Source of the DNA: Liolophura sinensis
Taxonomy: Eukaryota; Mollusca; Polyplacophora; Chitonida; Chitonidae
Reading direction: 5' to 3'
Length of the DNA: 64,000 nucleotides
Assembly: GCF_032854445.1 (NCBI RefSeq)
Contig: NC_088303.1
Location: 16,253,501 to 16,317,500 of the forward strand
The first letter of the stretch is position 1, and each line of letters begins with the position of its first letter. The notes below the pieces were generated by a model that was not told the DNA's origin, did no database searches, and was given only the letters and a program-made list of their open reading frames with translations. Shown piece by piece: positions 1 through 13,300 of this stretch. The position numbers were made by a program, and so were the translations under genes.

Positions 1-52
1 TTAATAAAGATGTATTATATTATTAACCAATCTGTTTTGTTTTCATTTTCAG

Positions 53-76
53 TGTCAGATGCAGGCGATGTCTCCA
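53..76 (+). CDS. Possible 24-base KIF20B micro-exon
   Basis: A good acceptor (ttttcattttcag) is followed by 24 bases reading x-S-D-A-G-D-V-S in phase 1-1, then a plausible donor gtagaaat. Its phase fits the candidate exon at 395-418 and the giant exon at 3355. The evidence is only splice-signal form and phase; the residues are not recognisable. Confidence 0.2.
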
Positions 77-394
77 GTAGAAATCCTGTCTACATTGTTT
101 CTGCTCTAACATGCCCAGGAAGAAATTTAACAACCAAACAACATTTAATGCACTAAAAATTTTTTTGCTCTCTTCAAGTTTAAATTTTGGGAAATATATT
201 TCATGGAACATACATATACATAGATAAATAGGAAATTGACCAGTAGAGCTGCATTTAATTGATACCAAGAAAAAAAATTAGTTAAAATTAAATACAAATT
301 AACAAGCAAGCAAATGTTCTTTTGGTCCAAATTTCTTCCTGGTCAAATTTTCATTAGGTCATTAATAATGTTTCTTCCTGGGTTTTAATTACAG

Positions 395-418
395 ATGTGG
401 CAGTGACTTCAGATGGAG
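395..418 (+). CDS. Possible second 24-base KIF20B micro-exon
   Basis: Acceptor ggttttaattacag, then 24 bases reading V-A-V-T-S-D-G after a split first codon, then donor gtggaact. It ends in phase 1, exactly what the giant exon at 3355 needs. A retained intronic sequence next to the SINE at 502 is equally possible. Confidence 0.22.
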
Positions 419-501
419 GTGGAACTTGTTTTGTCACTGTTTGTACAACATACAACAGCGCTATTTATGTACTACTACTAATCTCTGGCCTAACACACAT
501 T

Positions 502-768
502 GGGGGGCCTCTGCGGCTCAGGGGTTGCCACACCAACGCGGCGCAGTAACCCAGGAGCCTCTCACCAATGCGGTCATTGCGAGTTCAAATTCAGCTCATG
601 GTGGCTACTTGTCCAGGCATACATGTGAAGGTCTGTCAGCAACCTGCGGATGGTCTTGGGTTTCCCCGGGTCTCTGCCCTGTTTTGGCCCATCATAATGC
701 TGGCTGTCGTCTTACAAGTGAAATATTCTTGAGTATGGCGTAAAGCACAAAACAGATAAACAAATAAC
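502..768 (+). mobile_element. tRNA-derived SINE-like element, near full length
   Basis: The 5' part looks tRNA-derived: an A-box-like stretch around 511-525 (gcggctcaggggtt) and a B-box-like stretch around 578-592 (gcgagttcaaattc). The body carries aacctgcggatggtc, ccatcataatgctggc and aaatattcttgagtatggcg, and the element ends in an A-rich tail at about 747-768. The same body is found in fragments on either strand at 42380-42475, 55274-55425 and 63896-64000, which makes it a dispersed family. From memory such elements are common in mollusc genomes; I cannot name the family. Confidence 0.7.
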
Positions 769-3354
769 TCACATAATTCTGGAAGCTTCTGACAGTGTTG
801 TAGGATTCGCATGTTTGGACGGATTTATTGAAACTGTAACATTGTTGATGTGATGTGATGTGACTTTTCATCCAGTTATCAAAGTTGTGAGAAACTTTGA
901 AAATACATGTAACACTTGTAAATCTGTTATCATGGATGGAGTGACATAGATTAAACCTACCTTCAACATGACATATGTTATGACATTGTACATGACCTGA
1001 GAGTTCTTTAGAAAGGTATTTTGAGGTTTTGTTCAATCCCAAGATGATATCCTAGTGGAAAAATGTTTCAGTCCCAAAAGTAGTATTTTATGATATTGAT
1101 TTGCCCCTAAAAATGGACGGAAGTCATTTACCATACAGTGTAATTGTATGTGTGTGTAATCAGTGAGTTGAAGCTCAAACCTCCGCTAAATTGTGCCGTA
1201 AATCAGTAATTAGTTTTCAACTGGCTCTCAGTGTTCAGCAGATAGGGCGACGGCTGTTCTGTGTGTAGATATCTATAGTGTGGAATGGGGTTTGAGTCAG
1301 ATGAATCGGTGATATCAGAACTTTAGCACCCTCCTGCTGTCGTACATATTGCTAAAGGCACTCTGGTTTCCTCCTTTTACGAACTTGGGTGTTGAGTATG
1401 GCATTAAACATGTCAAATGAACGAATCTTAGCACTCTGTGTGAAAAGACACAATAGTGAACATCAGTCACAGTAAAGTGATTTTAGTGAACAGCTTTGAC
1501 AGGGCCATTTCAGCTAACCTAACCCTTCTTGCCTCTGGTTTGCAGAGATTCTTCTCTGACACTGCTTATTTGGTGGGATTAGACTAATTAGATTCCACCA
1601 AACGTATCGTTTGGGAGAAAAATTGGTGTCCTTAAAGCGAAGATAATCATTTGATCCACAGAACTGCCGCGCCCTCTAGCTTGTTAAAAAGTCAAACATG
1701 AAGTCAAGTAATAATACTCTGATATTGATATGCATTCACTCAGAGTTGCTGCTGTGCCTTCATAAACCAGATTTATTTCCCCTTAGAAGAGTGATTTTTG
1801 TTTACATTGAAAGTTATGAAGGTACACCGTACTGCTTACAGCGCAAGCACCTCTCTCAACGCTCACTTTGAGGAGAAGGAGACAAAAACCTGCATCCTTG
1901 TGGACAGTTTTTAACCTTTAGCCAATTTGGCCAGAGGGTGTTTTGTCGTCATGCATGTTTGTCTGCCTGTAATATCCTTCTTGTCAACAAGATGTCTAGA
2001 TATATTATGCATAGGAATGCCAAATTTATCTCACAGATTGGACTAGACTGGTTAATTTTTGCGATTAAAGACTCTGGCACGAGCTGTCACAGAAGGTCCA
2101 AATGACAGTAGAACGCATTGCGTTCTTCTGTGACCTTGCAGAGCCTGTGTACACATTCATATATGTTTTATGAGCAATGTTTTATTGCTGCAGTTTGGTA
2201 ATTTTATATTTTTGAATTACATATATATTTCACTTACTCCTAAAGTGATTGATACCCAACTTGCTGTATGTCATGGATGCATTCAGAGGCTTTGAAGTAA
2301 GCGTTAAAATTTGATGTGCTACTCCATGAAAAACTGTGACAGTTGCTCATTGGCAGTGAATTTATTGAATGTGAAGAATTTCTTATATTTCATTTAATTG
2401 TTACGTCATAATGCTAATCATGGTGTCTACTTTTATAATGAGAAACTAAAATTCCTTTCAAAATTCAGTTGTAAAGTTAACAAGCTAAATAGATGTTTGC
2501 CTAAGTTAACAATAACACTTTGAATCACCCCACAAATTTCCACATTCTTGGAGTCTTCAGATTCATGGCTGTGTATTTTGCACATGTATTTGTATATACT
2601 TTTGGTTTATGTCTTTCGCTGTTCTCCCTAATATTACACAGCCTTACTCAGGGATTGTTTGGAATAAAATATTGCTGAATCATTGTAAAATAATCAAAAT
2701 ATTGGAACATATGTACTTGTGTCGTTTATCTGGAGCAGTTATTCAGGTTACTGAGACAAAATGAAATTTGTAATGTTTGAGAGATGATTCTGGAAGACAT
2801 GCATCTGGTTTCCTCCACCTGCAAACTTGACCACCATACAAGGGAAGAATTCATGAGCACCAATCAATCAATCAAAGGTGCAGCACTAGGGACAAAGTGG
2901 CATTTGGCTCCCCCTGTTGAAAGACTATTAGCCATTTCTCCTGGAGAACCACCACTTTCACAGGAACTTGGTTTGATTTTTATTCCATATTTGTGCCAGT
3001 CCTATTTTTATGCTTTCATTTCAAGGAACCATGTGTACAGGAACATGATTGTGAGACGCAGATTCCTGCTTTCTGATTGAGCTAAGGTCTGGTAGTTATT
3101 GGTAGCTCGTGGCCATAAGCACTTGCTAAGGAAGGAAGTCCACCTGAAGTCCCTTTACATCATCAAGGAAGAATTATTTGTCTGTTTAAATTAACTTCAA
3201 GAAGATTTTTCTAAATTTTTTTTTACAGGCTTGATTTTATATTCATTTAGAAGAACGCTGATTGTTTCTTCCCGCTGTTTCTGGTATGTCACTGTACAGT
3301 CGCACACGACGTTGGGCAGACATTTTACTACTGATTTGTCTGATTTCATTGCAG
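769..3354. other. KIF20B intron sequence, no gene seen
   Basis: No exon with coding bias and matching splice phase is visible. Small decayed repeats occur: a weak match to the SINE 3' end near 1340-1405, and a near-perfect palindrome (agaacgca/tgcgttct type) at about 2110-2128. The short open frame at 2784-3080 lacks coding character. Confidence 0.5.
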
Positions 3355-6300
3355 AGCAATTGGAGGCCATGGAAAAAGAGAAGAAATCAAACAGTATTGA
3401 AAAGGAGAACCTTGAAGCCAAACTGTTGGACATGGAAACTGAACTTATACCTCTGAAGGATTCTTTGAAAACGAAAATCCAAGAGTTAACACATCTTACT
3501 GATCAACTGAACAATCACCAAAAACTTCAGTCAGATTTGAAATCTTCCCAAGATGTGATTGTTGAGAAAGAGAAGTTACTGGGTGATGTGAGGAAAAGCA
3601 GAGACAGTCTGCAAGTACAACTGTCAGAGAAGGATGAGAAAATTCAAAGTCTTCAGTCCATCTTGGAAGTTAAAGAGAAAGATTTTAGCAGTGAGAAAGC
3701 TAGTCAGTGTAAACTGGAGCAAGATCTAAAGTCAATGAACAGTAGAGTTTTAGAGCTGGAGAAATTACTAGAGAAGGTGACTGGAGAAAAGGATGCCGTT
3801 AATGTTAGACTTCAAGGAAAGGAAAAAGAAGTGATGACATTCCAAGAGTCTTTCAAAATGAAAAAGCAAGAGGAGATCCATGTAGGCAAATTACAGAAGC
3901 TGGAGACAGAGTTAAAATCTTCACAACGTACTCTTGTTGAGAAAGACAAGCTCTTGCTAAATGTGGAGAAGGACAGAGATATTCTGCAGGCCAAGCTGGT
4001 GGAAAAAGACCAAGAAATGTTAGCTTTGCAGACAGCTGTGTCTACAAAAAATCAGGAGATCTTAGCTTTGCAGAGAGATGTGGCTTCTAAAGACAAAAAG
4101 ACGAAAGAACTAAGTGATAAAAATAGAGGAGATCTAGAGAAACTACTGCAATCAGTAAAGGATGAAGTGGTAGAAAAGAACAAGGTTATAGAAAAGCTTA
4201 CAAGTGATAAGGATGTGCTTCATTCACAACTGCGAGAAAAAGTACAAGAAGTTGTGACGCTAAAAGATTCTGTGGAGATGGCAGAAAGAGCTTTGCATGA
4301 ACTCCAGTCCAGATGTTCTGGAGATGAAGAGTCTGAAGTTAACTGCTTGAAAGAGCAGGTTTCAGAAGCACAAAAGCTTTTAGAGAAGTTAACTCAAGAT
4401 AAAGGCAATCTGGAGACCAAACTTTCAGAGAAAGAAAAGAAGTTACTTTCTGCACAAGAGGATTTGGAGAGTAAAAGGAAAGAACTTTTTGAGCTTGATG
4501 GCAGACAACAGTTATTAATCTCTGAGCTAAAATCTTTGGAAAGTAAAGTTGCAAATGGTGATAGACTTCTAAATGAAATGACTAAAGAAAGAGATGCCCT
4601 GCGAGATTTGAATCAGGAATCTGAAATACTATTTAAGTCCTCCAATGACAATGAGTACCTTGCAGGTACATGTCTCCAAGGAGGGTCAAGCAATAAGGAT
4701 AAACAGACAGCTTTGATCAAAGAGTTGAATGTGAAATTAGAACAAAGTGATGGGCAAATAACACGTCTTGAACAATTGGTAAAGCAGAAAGATGAAAGTC
4801 TGCAAGCTATCACAAGGATACAGAAAGAAATTGATGTTGAAAAAGAAGATTTGAAAGTTCTCAAAGACAAAATTGAGGGAAAAGAGGAAGAAATCTTGAC
4901 GCTGAGTGAACAGGCACAAAAAGTGATCTCTGGTCTCAAAGGTGAACTAGACAAAGAAAAACAGCAGAGTAAAGAACTGATGAACACAGTCTCTGAAAAG
5001 GAAACAGAAATTCAAAGGCTTTTGGAAATACTTCAACAAAAAGAGATTGCCTTGGAAAGCTTGTCTAGAGTAGAAGCTGACTTGAAAAGTGAAAAAGCAG
5101 ACTTGTTGGACCTTAGACACAAAGTAGAATCCAAAGAGGATGAGTTGGTCAATTTCAAGGACTGGGTTTGTAAAGAAGAGCAGCACACCAACAAAATTCG
5201 ACAGCTGGGAACTGAGCTAGATGTGAAGAACCAAAGAGTTGATGAGTTAGAGGAGTTGTTACAAGCCCAGATTAATGTGGAAAATGATGAAGATGAAATT
5301 TCCTTCCCTAAGCAGAACGCTGAGGAAATTGAACGTTTAACCAGAAAAATTACAAAGTTAGAGGCAGAAATTGTTGTGAGGAAACAGAACTTCCTGCAGC
5401 AAGAGGAGTATTTGGGTGTAAAGGAACGAGAGGTGATAAAATTGAAAACCCGAATCAAACGGGAGCAGGAAGATTTCAATCAGAGAGAGCTGGCATTGAT
5501 TCATGGTTACACTGCAGAGATAGAAAATTACAAGGCACAGATAGTTAATTTGAAAGCTAGTGGGAAAAGAAATGAAACGAGTGGAGAAAATGAGGTACAG
5601 AAATCTTTAGAAAGTTATAAGCAAGCCATGGAAGAGAATGAAAATTTCAAGAAGGATTTGATGAAACAGTTAAAAGAATTGCAACTTCAGTTGGACCAAA
5701 AAAGTTCCACTATTGCAGAGATGGAACAAATGATGAATATTAAAAAATCTACCACTGCTGACCTTGAAGCCAGGCTTCAAGCAGAGGTTGAAGGACATTC
5801 TGCTGCTAAAATTAGGATAGATGAACTCAAGAAAGAGTTGAAAAATATTCGAAATTCTGTCCGCCGACTAAGCGAGATAAAGAAGAAAGAAATTTCTGAC
5901 ATGGAAGAAGATGTGGCAAAGATGAGGGGTGAAGTTGCTCTGAAGGGAGTGGAGATTGGTAGCCTTAAAGAAGAGATTGAAGGGCTTAAGTCACAGTTGG
6001 CTGAAAAGGGTCTTGACACTAGCCAGCTTATTCCAGAGCCGTTTGCAGACAAAATTTCCAGCTGTATTAATGACAGTGTGGTGGAATTTAGATTTCATGA
6101 GGTGACGTTCAAGGTGGAAGAGCTCCAGCAGGAAAATACTGAACTAAAGAAAGAGACTGAGCTCCTGAAAGAGAAATGTCAGGAAAAGTCAGATGAGCTC
6201 ATTAATGTGAAGAAACAAAATGAAGACTTAAGTCAAAAAGTCACAAGTGCTAATGAAGAAATGAGGAAAAAAGAGGCAGATCTGGAAGGAACGGTAGAAA

Positions 6301-9300
6301 AACTGAAGAAAGAGGGGACAGTGATTCATCAAAAACTGGAGCAGAAAGAAAAAGAACTCAGTGAAGTGGAAATAAAGCTAAAAGAGACGTTAAAGCAAGT
6401 CAGTGAGCAGACAGCTTCTGTAGAATCTGCTGAAGCTGAAATTCACAAGCTGTCAGATCAAGTTGAGGAATTACAAACAGTCAACTCTGGGTTGAGGAAA
6501 ATGGTGGATGAAGTGACAGTTGAGTTGCAGAACAAAGAAGAGAAAATCTCGCAACTCACAACTCATGCTAATGATGTCAAAACCCTTCAAGCCACTGTAG
6601 ACAGTGGCAAAGACATAGTCAAGGAACTGACCAACAAATTGCAACAGTGCAACAAGGAAAAAGATGCTTCTGTGTCTGAGTGTGAGAAACTGCAAGCAGC
6701 ATTTAAAGAGATGGACAAAAAATTGGCTGAAGGAATTGAAAAACTTGAAGAGAAAACCGCTTCGATTGAGAAGTTCTCAGCAGAATCTACCAAGAGCTCT
6801 GAAATTATTTGCAATCTGGAAGCTGTAAATGGAGATCTTAGAGAACAATTGGGTCAACAAAAATCCTTGTTAACAGACAAAAGCAGAGAAATTCAAAATT
6901 TATTTTCATCAGTGAAGGAAAAGAATTCTGAGATTGAAAGTTTGAAAAAGAAAGCTTCAGCTTTGGAATCAAACATTGAAGATCTTACCCATAAGCTAGA
7001 CAGTTCAAATGACTCTGTAATACTTAAAGAAGGCCTTTTGAGTGAATTAGAAAAGCAAATTACAGAATTGACTCAAAGCATAAGTCAGAAGGAAGGAACT
7101 GTGTGTGAGTTGAAAGATGAAGTAAAAGTATTAAGAGAGGAAATCTTGGAGGAAAATAAATCTGTGGGAGGGAAGGTTGCAGAGCTGACGGAGTCAGTTG
7201 ACAAGAAAGACAAGGAAATTGATATACTGAAAAATGAACTGGAAGAGGCTTCTAATAGAGCTGATCTCAGGTCAAAGGATATTGAAAAATTGGAGAAAGA
7301 ATGGAGAGAGAAGGTTGCAAAATTATCAGATGAAGTTGCCAAGAAAAGGGACCTAGCTGAGAAGTTGGAAGAAACGGTGAGAGGACTAAAAGATGATATT
7401 GAGGTAAAGTTCTTGGAAAAGAAGTCATTGGAAGAGTCAAATTCTGCACTTCAGGTTGATTTGGATGCCAATCTAAAGAAGGTAAATAAGCTTGAAAAAG
7501 AGCTTTCAGAACTTGAGAAGCAGCATGAGGACAAAGGCATGACCATCATTAACCTGGAAAAGAAACTTGCAGATTCTAAGAATCTTCAAGAGAATTTGGT
7601 AAGAAAGCAGAGAAATGTATTAGCCGAGAAAGATGTGGAACTAAGTAAAAAAGAAGAGACAGTAGTTGAGATGAAGGGTGAAATAAAAGTATTAAGACAA
7701 GAAATCCTGGAGAAAAATAAGTCTATCGGAGGGAAAGTGGCTGAGCTGACTGAGTCACTTGACAAGAAGAACAAGGAAAATGATAATCTGCGAATGGAGC
7801 TGGATGTGGCTTCTAAAGCAGTTGACGCCAAGTCAAAAGACATCGAAAAATTGGAGGAGGAATTGAAGGACAAGGTCGAAAAACTATCAGAAGAAATTAG
7901 TAAAAAACAGGATCAAACTGAGAAGTTAGAAGAAACCATAAGAGAGCTGAAAGATGATATTGAGGTAAAGTGTGTGAACAAAAGGTCATTGCAAGAAACA
8001 AATTCTAGACTTCAGAACGATTTAGATGCCAATGTTAAGAAGGTGGTTCAGCTTGAAAAAGAGCTTTCAGATCTTAAGCAGGAGAAGGAGGACAAAGCCA
8101 TAACAGTCATTAACCTGGAAAAGAAAATAGGTGAACTTTCTGCATCTAGTAAAGCAACTGAAGCAAACCTGAGAGAAGAACTTGAAACAGCACATCAGGA
8201 GGTGGAAAACGTAAAGACGCTTTTGTGTGATAGCACCTCCAAGATTGCGAATTCCAAGAGTATCCAGGAGAACTTGGAGACAAAGCTGAAAAATGAATTG
8301 GCAGAGAAAGATGTAGAACTGTCTGAGTGCAACTTGAAACTAAAAGAAAACAAAGGTGCAATGGAAAAGTTGCAGGTTGATGTGGCATGTAAACAGAGTA
8401 TAGTTAAAAGTCAGAAGGATGAGATTGACAGACTGAACACAGAGTTGGAGGAGCAGGAAAAGTTGTGCCAAAAGAGTAACAAAGAACAGGAGAAACTCCG
8501 TGTTCTGATTATGGAGAAAGATGCAGATATTGTATCTCTGAGAACCAAAGTGGCATCATTGGAAGCAGATGTTGACGAATTGGTAACCAAGCTGGACAAG
8601 TCGGTGGAAAGCGGCAATGAAAAATCAGAATTGATTTCCAAACTTAAGGCTGAATCAAAAACATTGACAGAAACAGTAACAGGAAAGGAGAACTTGGTGG
8701 CAGAATTGAAGACTGAAGTGAAAATGCTGACTGAGACAATATCAGACAAGAACAAAACAGCTGGTGGAGAAGTGGCAAGGTTGACGGAGGAGCTCTGTCA
8801 GAAGAGTGAGACGTTAAAAATGCTTCAGCATGAATTGAACAAGCTGCAGGAAGAGTTTGAAGTCAAATCAAAGATTGCAGCACAACGTGAAGAGGAAATG
8901 AAACATCTGAAAGATGATGCCGATGCTCTGAAGGCCAAAGTAGCACAACTTGAGAGGGATGTCGAAATGAAGCAGGAATCGATCTTCAAATTGGAACTAC
9001 AATTAAAAAACTTGTCTGATGAGGTTAAAAACAAAAACAGTGTTGTACAGAGCCTTGAGGAAGAACTGGTGTCTTTGAAGAAAAGTGCTTTGTCAACTGC
9101 AGACAAAATGGAGGAGTTGGAAACAGCTGCCAAAGTTTTGAAACAGGACAGTGATGCTAAGAGTGAGAAATTGGAGGAGGTGGAAAAGGAGATGGAGAAG
9201 TTGATCACTGAAGGCATTGGAAAGTGGGAGAAGATTGTAAAACTGGAGAACGAATTAGCAGAGCTTGCGGACCAGGATGCCAAGCGAGAAGAAAAGATAG

Positions 9301-10379
9301 TGGCAAAGGCAACATCTCCTCTTGGAGTATCCACAAATTCTAGGCAGTCATGTGAAATTAGTAATGTTGAGGATTTAAAACGAAAACTGGAAGAGAAACA
9401 GGTTGAAATGGAACAGTTGTGGGCCTTTATTGGAGAGAAAGAAACGGAAAACGATGCGCTAACAGATGAGATTGAGGAGTTCAAAAACAAATTTGAGGAC
9501 CTGGAAAAGCAGATTATAGAAAAGGATAAATTATTGAGTAGTAAACAGTTTGCTCTTGGTGAACTACGACAAAAGTTGGCGAGGAAAGCAGAGGAAGGTC
9601 AAAGTTCTGTTACTTCACCAGGTGGAAGGTCATCCCACAAAACTGAATTGGCCAAGATACAGGAGCTCAATAAACTTTTGGAAGAGAAGGCTTTGAGTGA
9701 GAAAGAGCTGAACCAGAAACTGGATGAGAAAATTGGAGAGATAAAAGAGTTGGAGAATGATGTGTCTGAACTGAAGGAAAAGCTGGAGGGTTTGTCAAGT
9801 GCACAGAATGCAGAATCTTTCCAGCAAGCCATTGAATCACTTGAGAAGGAGAAGTTGGATTTACAGCAACAACTTCAGGTTGCAACAGAAAAAGTAGCAG
9901 CTGGGGAGAGTGCTTCAAGCAATTTAAAATGCAGGATAACAACCTTAGAATCTGAGGTTAGTTCATCTCAAGATAATGCAGGTCATAGTGTCACTAGAAA
10001 TCTGAGAAGGCAAAAAATTGAGGCAGAAAAGGCCAAGTTTGAGGCAGAGTGTGCATTAAATGAAGCCCTTCAAGAGGTGGATAAACTGAGAAAGAAAATG
10101 GAAGAACTTAAAAGCAGCTCCAGTGTCTGCAATGCAGAGCAGAGTTTGAAGACACGAAGTAGGGCTAGCAACTCTGATTGTTCTGAAGTTGATGGTTTGA
10201 AATCTGAGAATACTCGGCTCGCAAAGCTTGTTGAAGAGAAGGACAAAAACAACAGGCGCTGTTTAACTGAGATGGGCCAGTATCAGTCAAAGCTGGAAAA
10301 GGCAGAGGAAGAACTCGGCAAACTACGACAAGAACAAGAGAAAAGCGGACGCCTAAGGTTGTCAGGAGAATCAAACAAG
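3355..10379 (+). CDS. KIF20B: Giant 7-kb KIF20B stalk exon (coiled coil)
   Basis: The frame is open without interruption across the whole exon. The upstream acceptor is placed at ...tttcattgcag before 3355, because the 41 codons before it (from 3231) are aromatic- and threonine-rich and not coiled coil, and because a pyrimidine tract and branch-like ctgat precede it. The exon then begins in phase 1 (G|AG). It ends at AAC AAG followed by gtagaat. The protein is rich in Glu, Lys and Leu with heptad repeats, and recurring modules of the type LEKLTxDKDxLxxxLxEKExE about 50-60 residues apart. A non-helical break occurs near 6020-6080 (SQLIPEPFADKISSCINDS), and Ser/Thr-rich breaks near 9305-9350 and 9598-9640. 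A block at about 7090-7645 is repeated at about 7648-8324. Confidence 0.85.
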
Positions 10380-13300
10380 GTAGAATATTTTTACTTGCCA
10401 ATCATTAACTAACAGATCTACTGTTACAGTAAATGAATGGCATCATTTGTATTCCCAGCTGGTTGAGAACAAATGGTACGGTACGGTTCATTGGAATAAT
10501 GAAAATGCATACATATATGCTAGAAAGGACAAGGTTCCTGCTGGCATTCTCCTTTCCACAGTGTGATTGAAGAAAATTTTTTTCTTTTCAAATTTTTTTT
10601 TTATTTGATGAAACCAGTAATTTATTTCACATGAATGCTTACAATTGGTTTTAGATATGTTACATTTACGAATTTTTTACCAAAAAATTATGTACATGAG
10701 GTATGGTGGTGTGCTGAAAGAAATGTAAGGTTGTCAGAGGAAAAGGAAATTTTTGTAAATTAGTATTAATAATATATGTATATTTGAAATCTAAGTTTAA
10801 TGGACTTTTTGAGCAATAATTATTGTTATTTTTTGGTTCAGTCTCGAATAACAGCCTTAAAAAACCAGATGGAAGGTCTAAATGAAGAGATAGCAGAGTT
10901 ACGAGAGAAGGTGGGTCAACTGGAGACTGAACTTGAAGCGAAAAAGTCCAGTGTGGAAGACATGACAGAACAGATGGAGAAGGAGCAAACAGCTTGCAAG
11001 GAGGCTCTGGAAGGTGGGACTCTTTCTCTTCTTCTAACTACCCTAATCCATAAACATTTCCATGTATACATGCACATGGCTACTCTGTGTCTGTGTTTCA
11101 TTTGCTTACAGAGGAAGGATACTGTTTTTGTCCTAATGTTTGTCCACCCCTTACCCTGCTTACTGGCAATTTATAGGCACATAATATACCTATCAAGTGT
11201 AATCAAACTATTTTCCTGAGATTTAAGTGACATTTTTTTAAAGTAGTGAAATGCCAGACATGACCAGGACATTGCTCAGTGACAAGTTTTATGGTTTAAT
11301 CACAGACATGGATAGAGAATTTGTAGTGGTCCACCCTCATTGACAAATCAGTTTTTCTGCTTCAGAGGTGAAGGCCAAAGACAAGGTGATAGAGGAGCTT
11401 AAGAAATGGCTGGATGTCCAGGAGGACACAATGAATAAACAGGACAGCATTATCTCGGATCGGGATGAGCAAATTACAGCCCTACAGGACGGTCAGTTAC
11501 ACAGACAAATGTTCTTGAAATATTTTTATTTATTTGTTGATTTTAATGGTGCTTAAGACAACACTCATGAATTTTCCACTCATATAATTACCGTCATTTT
11601 TTGGGAGTAGGGAGCTGAAGTATTCAAGGTAAACTACTGACCTTTTGCAAGTTACTGATGACCTTTCATCTCAGGTGATGCACATCATATTTATGGTGGG
11701 AAATAAGTCTTCATCCAGTATGAGGCTATGGACCGCTTATTGTCACCAAGGGAGGAGACACAGAAGAGCAGGGAATTCAACAAATTCTCTCTTCAAGTCC
11801 AGGATGGAGTTTGCACCTTGTGTATCTCTTAGTTGGGAGTTATGCACCACACTCACCGAGTCATGTCATGCTCTCTCAAATATTTACAAATTTTAGAAAT
11901 GTTCACGCCTCCCACCTGCCTTACTTTTCCTATTTTTCCAGACAGGCCTCCCATCTGTCCCACTCTTCCTACCTTTTCAGATAGGCCTCCACCTGTCCTA
12001 TTTTTCCTGTTTTTCCAGACAGACCTCTCAACAGTTCTTGTTTTCTTACTTTTCCAGACAGACCTCTCATCAATTCTACTTCCCTTACTTTTCCAGACAG
12101 ACCTCATCAGTTCTTGTTTTCTTACTTTGCTAGACAGACCTCTCATCAATTCTTGTTTTCTTTCTTTTCCAGACAGACCTCTCATCAGTTCTACTTTTCT
12201 TACTTTTCCAGACAGACCTCTCATCAGTTCTACTTTTCTTACTTTTCCAGACAGACCTCTCATCAGTTCTACTTTTCTTACTTTTCCAGACAGACCTCTC
12301 ATCAATTCTTGTTTTCTTACTTTTCCAGACAGACCTCTCATCAGTTCTACTTTTCTTACTCTTCCAGACAGATCTCTCATCAGCTCTACTTTTCTTACTT
12401 TTCCAGACAGACCTCTCGTCAGTTCTACTTTTCTTACTTTTCCAGACAGACCTCTCATCAGTTCTACTTTTCTTACTTTTCCAGACAGACTTCTCATCAA
12501 TTCTTGTTTTCTTACTTTTCCAGACAGACCTCTCATCAGTTCTACTTTTCTTACTCTTCCAGACAGATCTCTCATCAGCTCTACTTTTCTTACTCTTCCA
12601 GACAGATCTGTCATCAGTTCTTATTTTCTTACTTTTCCAGACAGACCTCTCATCAGTTCTACTTTTCTTACTCTTCCAGACAGACCTCTCAACAGTTCTT
12701 GTTTTCTTACTTTTCCAGACAGACCTCTCATCAATTCTACTTCCCTTACTTTTCCAGACAGACCTCATCAGTTCTTGTTTTCTTACTTTTCCAGACAGAC
12801 CTCTCATCAATTCTTGTTTTCTTACTTTTCCAGACAGACCTCTCATCTGTTCTACTTTTCTTACTTTTCCAGACAGACCTCTTGTCAGTTCTTGTTTTCT
12901 TACTTTTCCAGACAGACCTCTCATCAGTTCTTGTTTTCTTACTTTTCCAGACAGACCTCTCATCAGTTCTACTTTTCTTACTCTTCCAGACAGACCTGTC
13001 ATCAGTTCTTGTTTTCTTACTTTTCCAGACAGACCTCTCATCAGTTCTACTTTTCTTACTCTTCCAGACAGACCTGTCATCAGTTCTTGTTTTCTTACTT
13101 TTCCAGACAGACCTCTCATCAGTTCTACTTTTCTTACTCTTCCAGACAGACCTCTCGTCAATTCTTGTTTTCTTACTTTTCCAGACAGACCTCTCATCAG
13201 TTCTACTTTTCTTACTTTTCCAGACAGATCTCTCATCAGCTCTACTTTTCTTACTTTTCCAGACAGACCTCTCATCAGTTCTACTTTTCTTACTTTTCCA

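Noticed and set aside
511-595. A genuine tRNA gene
   Set aside because: A- and B-box-like stretches belong to the SINE head; spacing and stem pairing do not give a cloverleaf I can support.
3229-3354. Using the acceptor at 3228 as the start of the giant exon
   Set aside because: The encoded segment is aromatic and not coiled coil, while 3355 has a better branch and pyrimidine tract and clean phase. It cannot be fully excluded.
8825-9490. 221-codon open frame on the - strand inside the giant exon
   Set aside because: Ser/Phe-rich shadow of the Glu/Lys-rich coding frame on the opposite strand.
3355-10379. CENP-E, golgin or myosin-like identity for the coiled coil
   Set aside because: Heptad proteins resemble each other; the C-terminal exons match the KIF20B tail in order, which the others lack.
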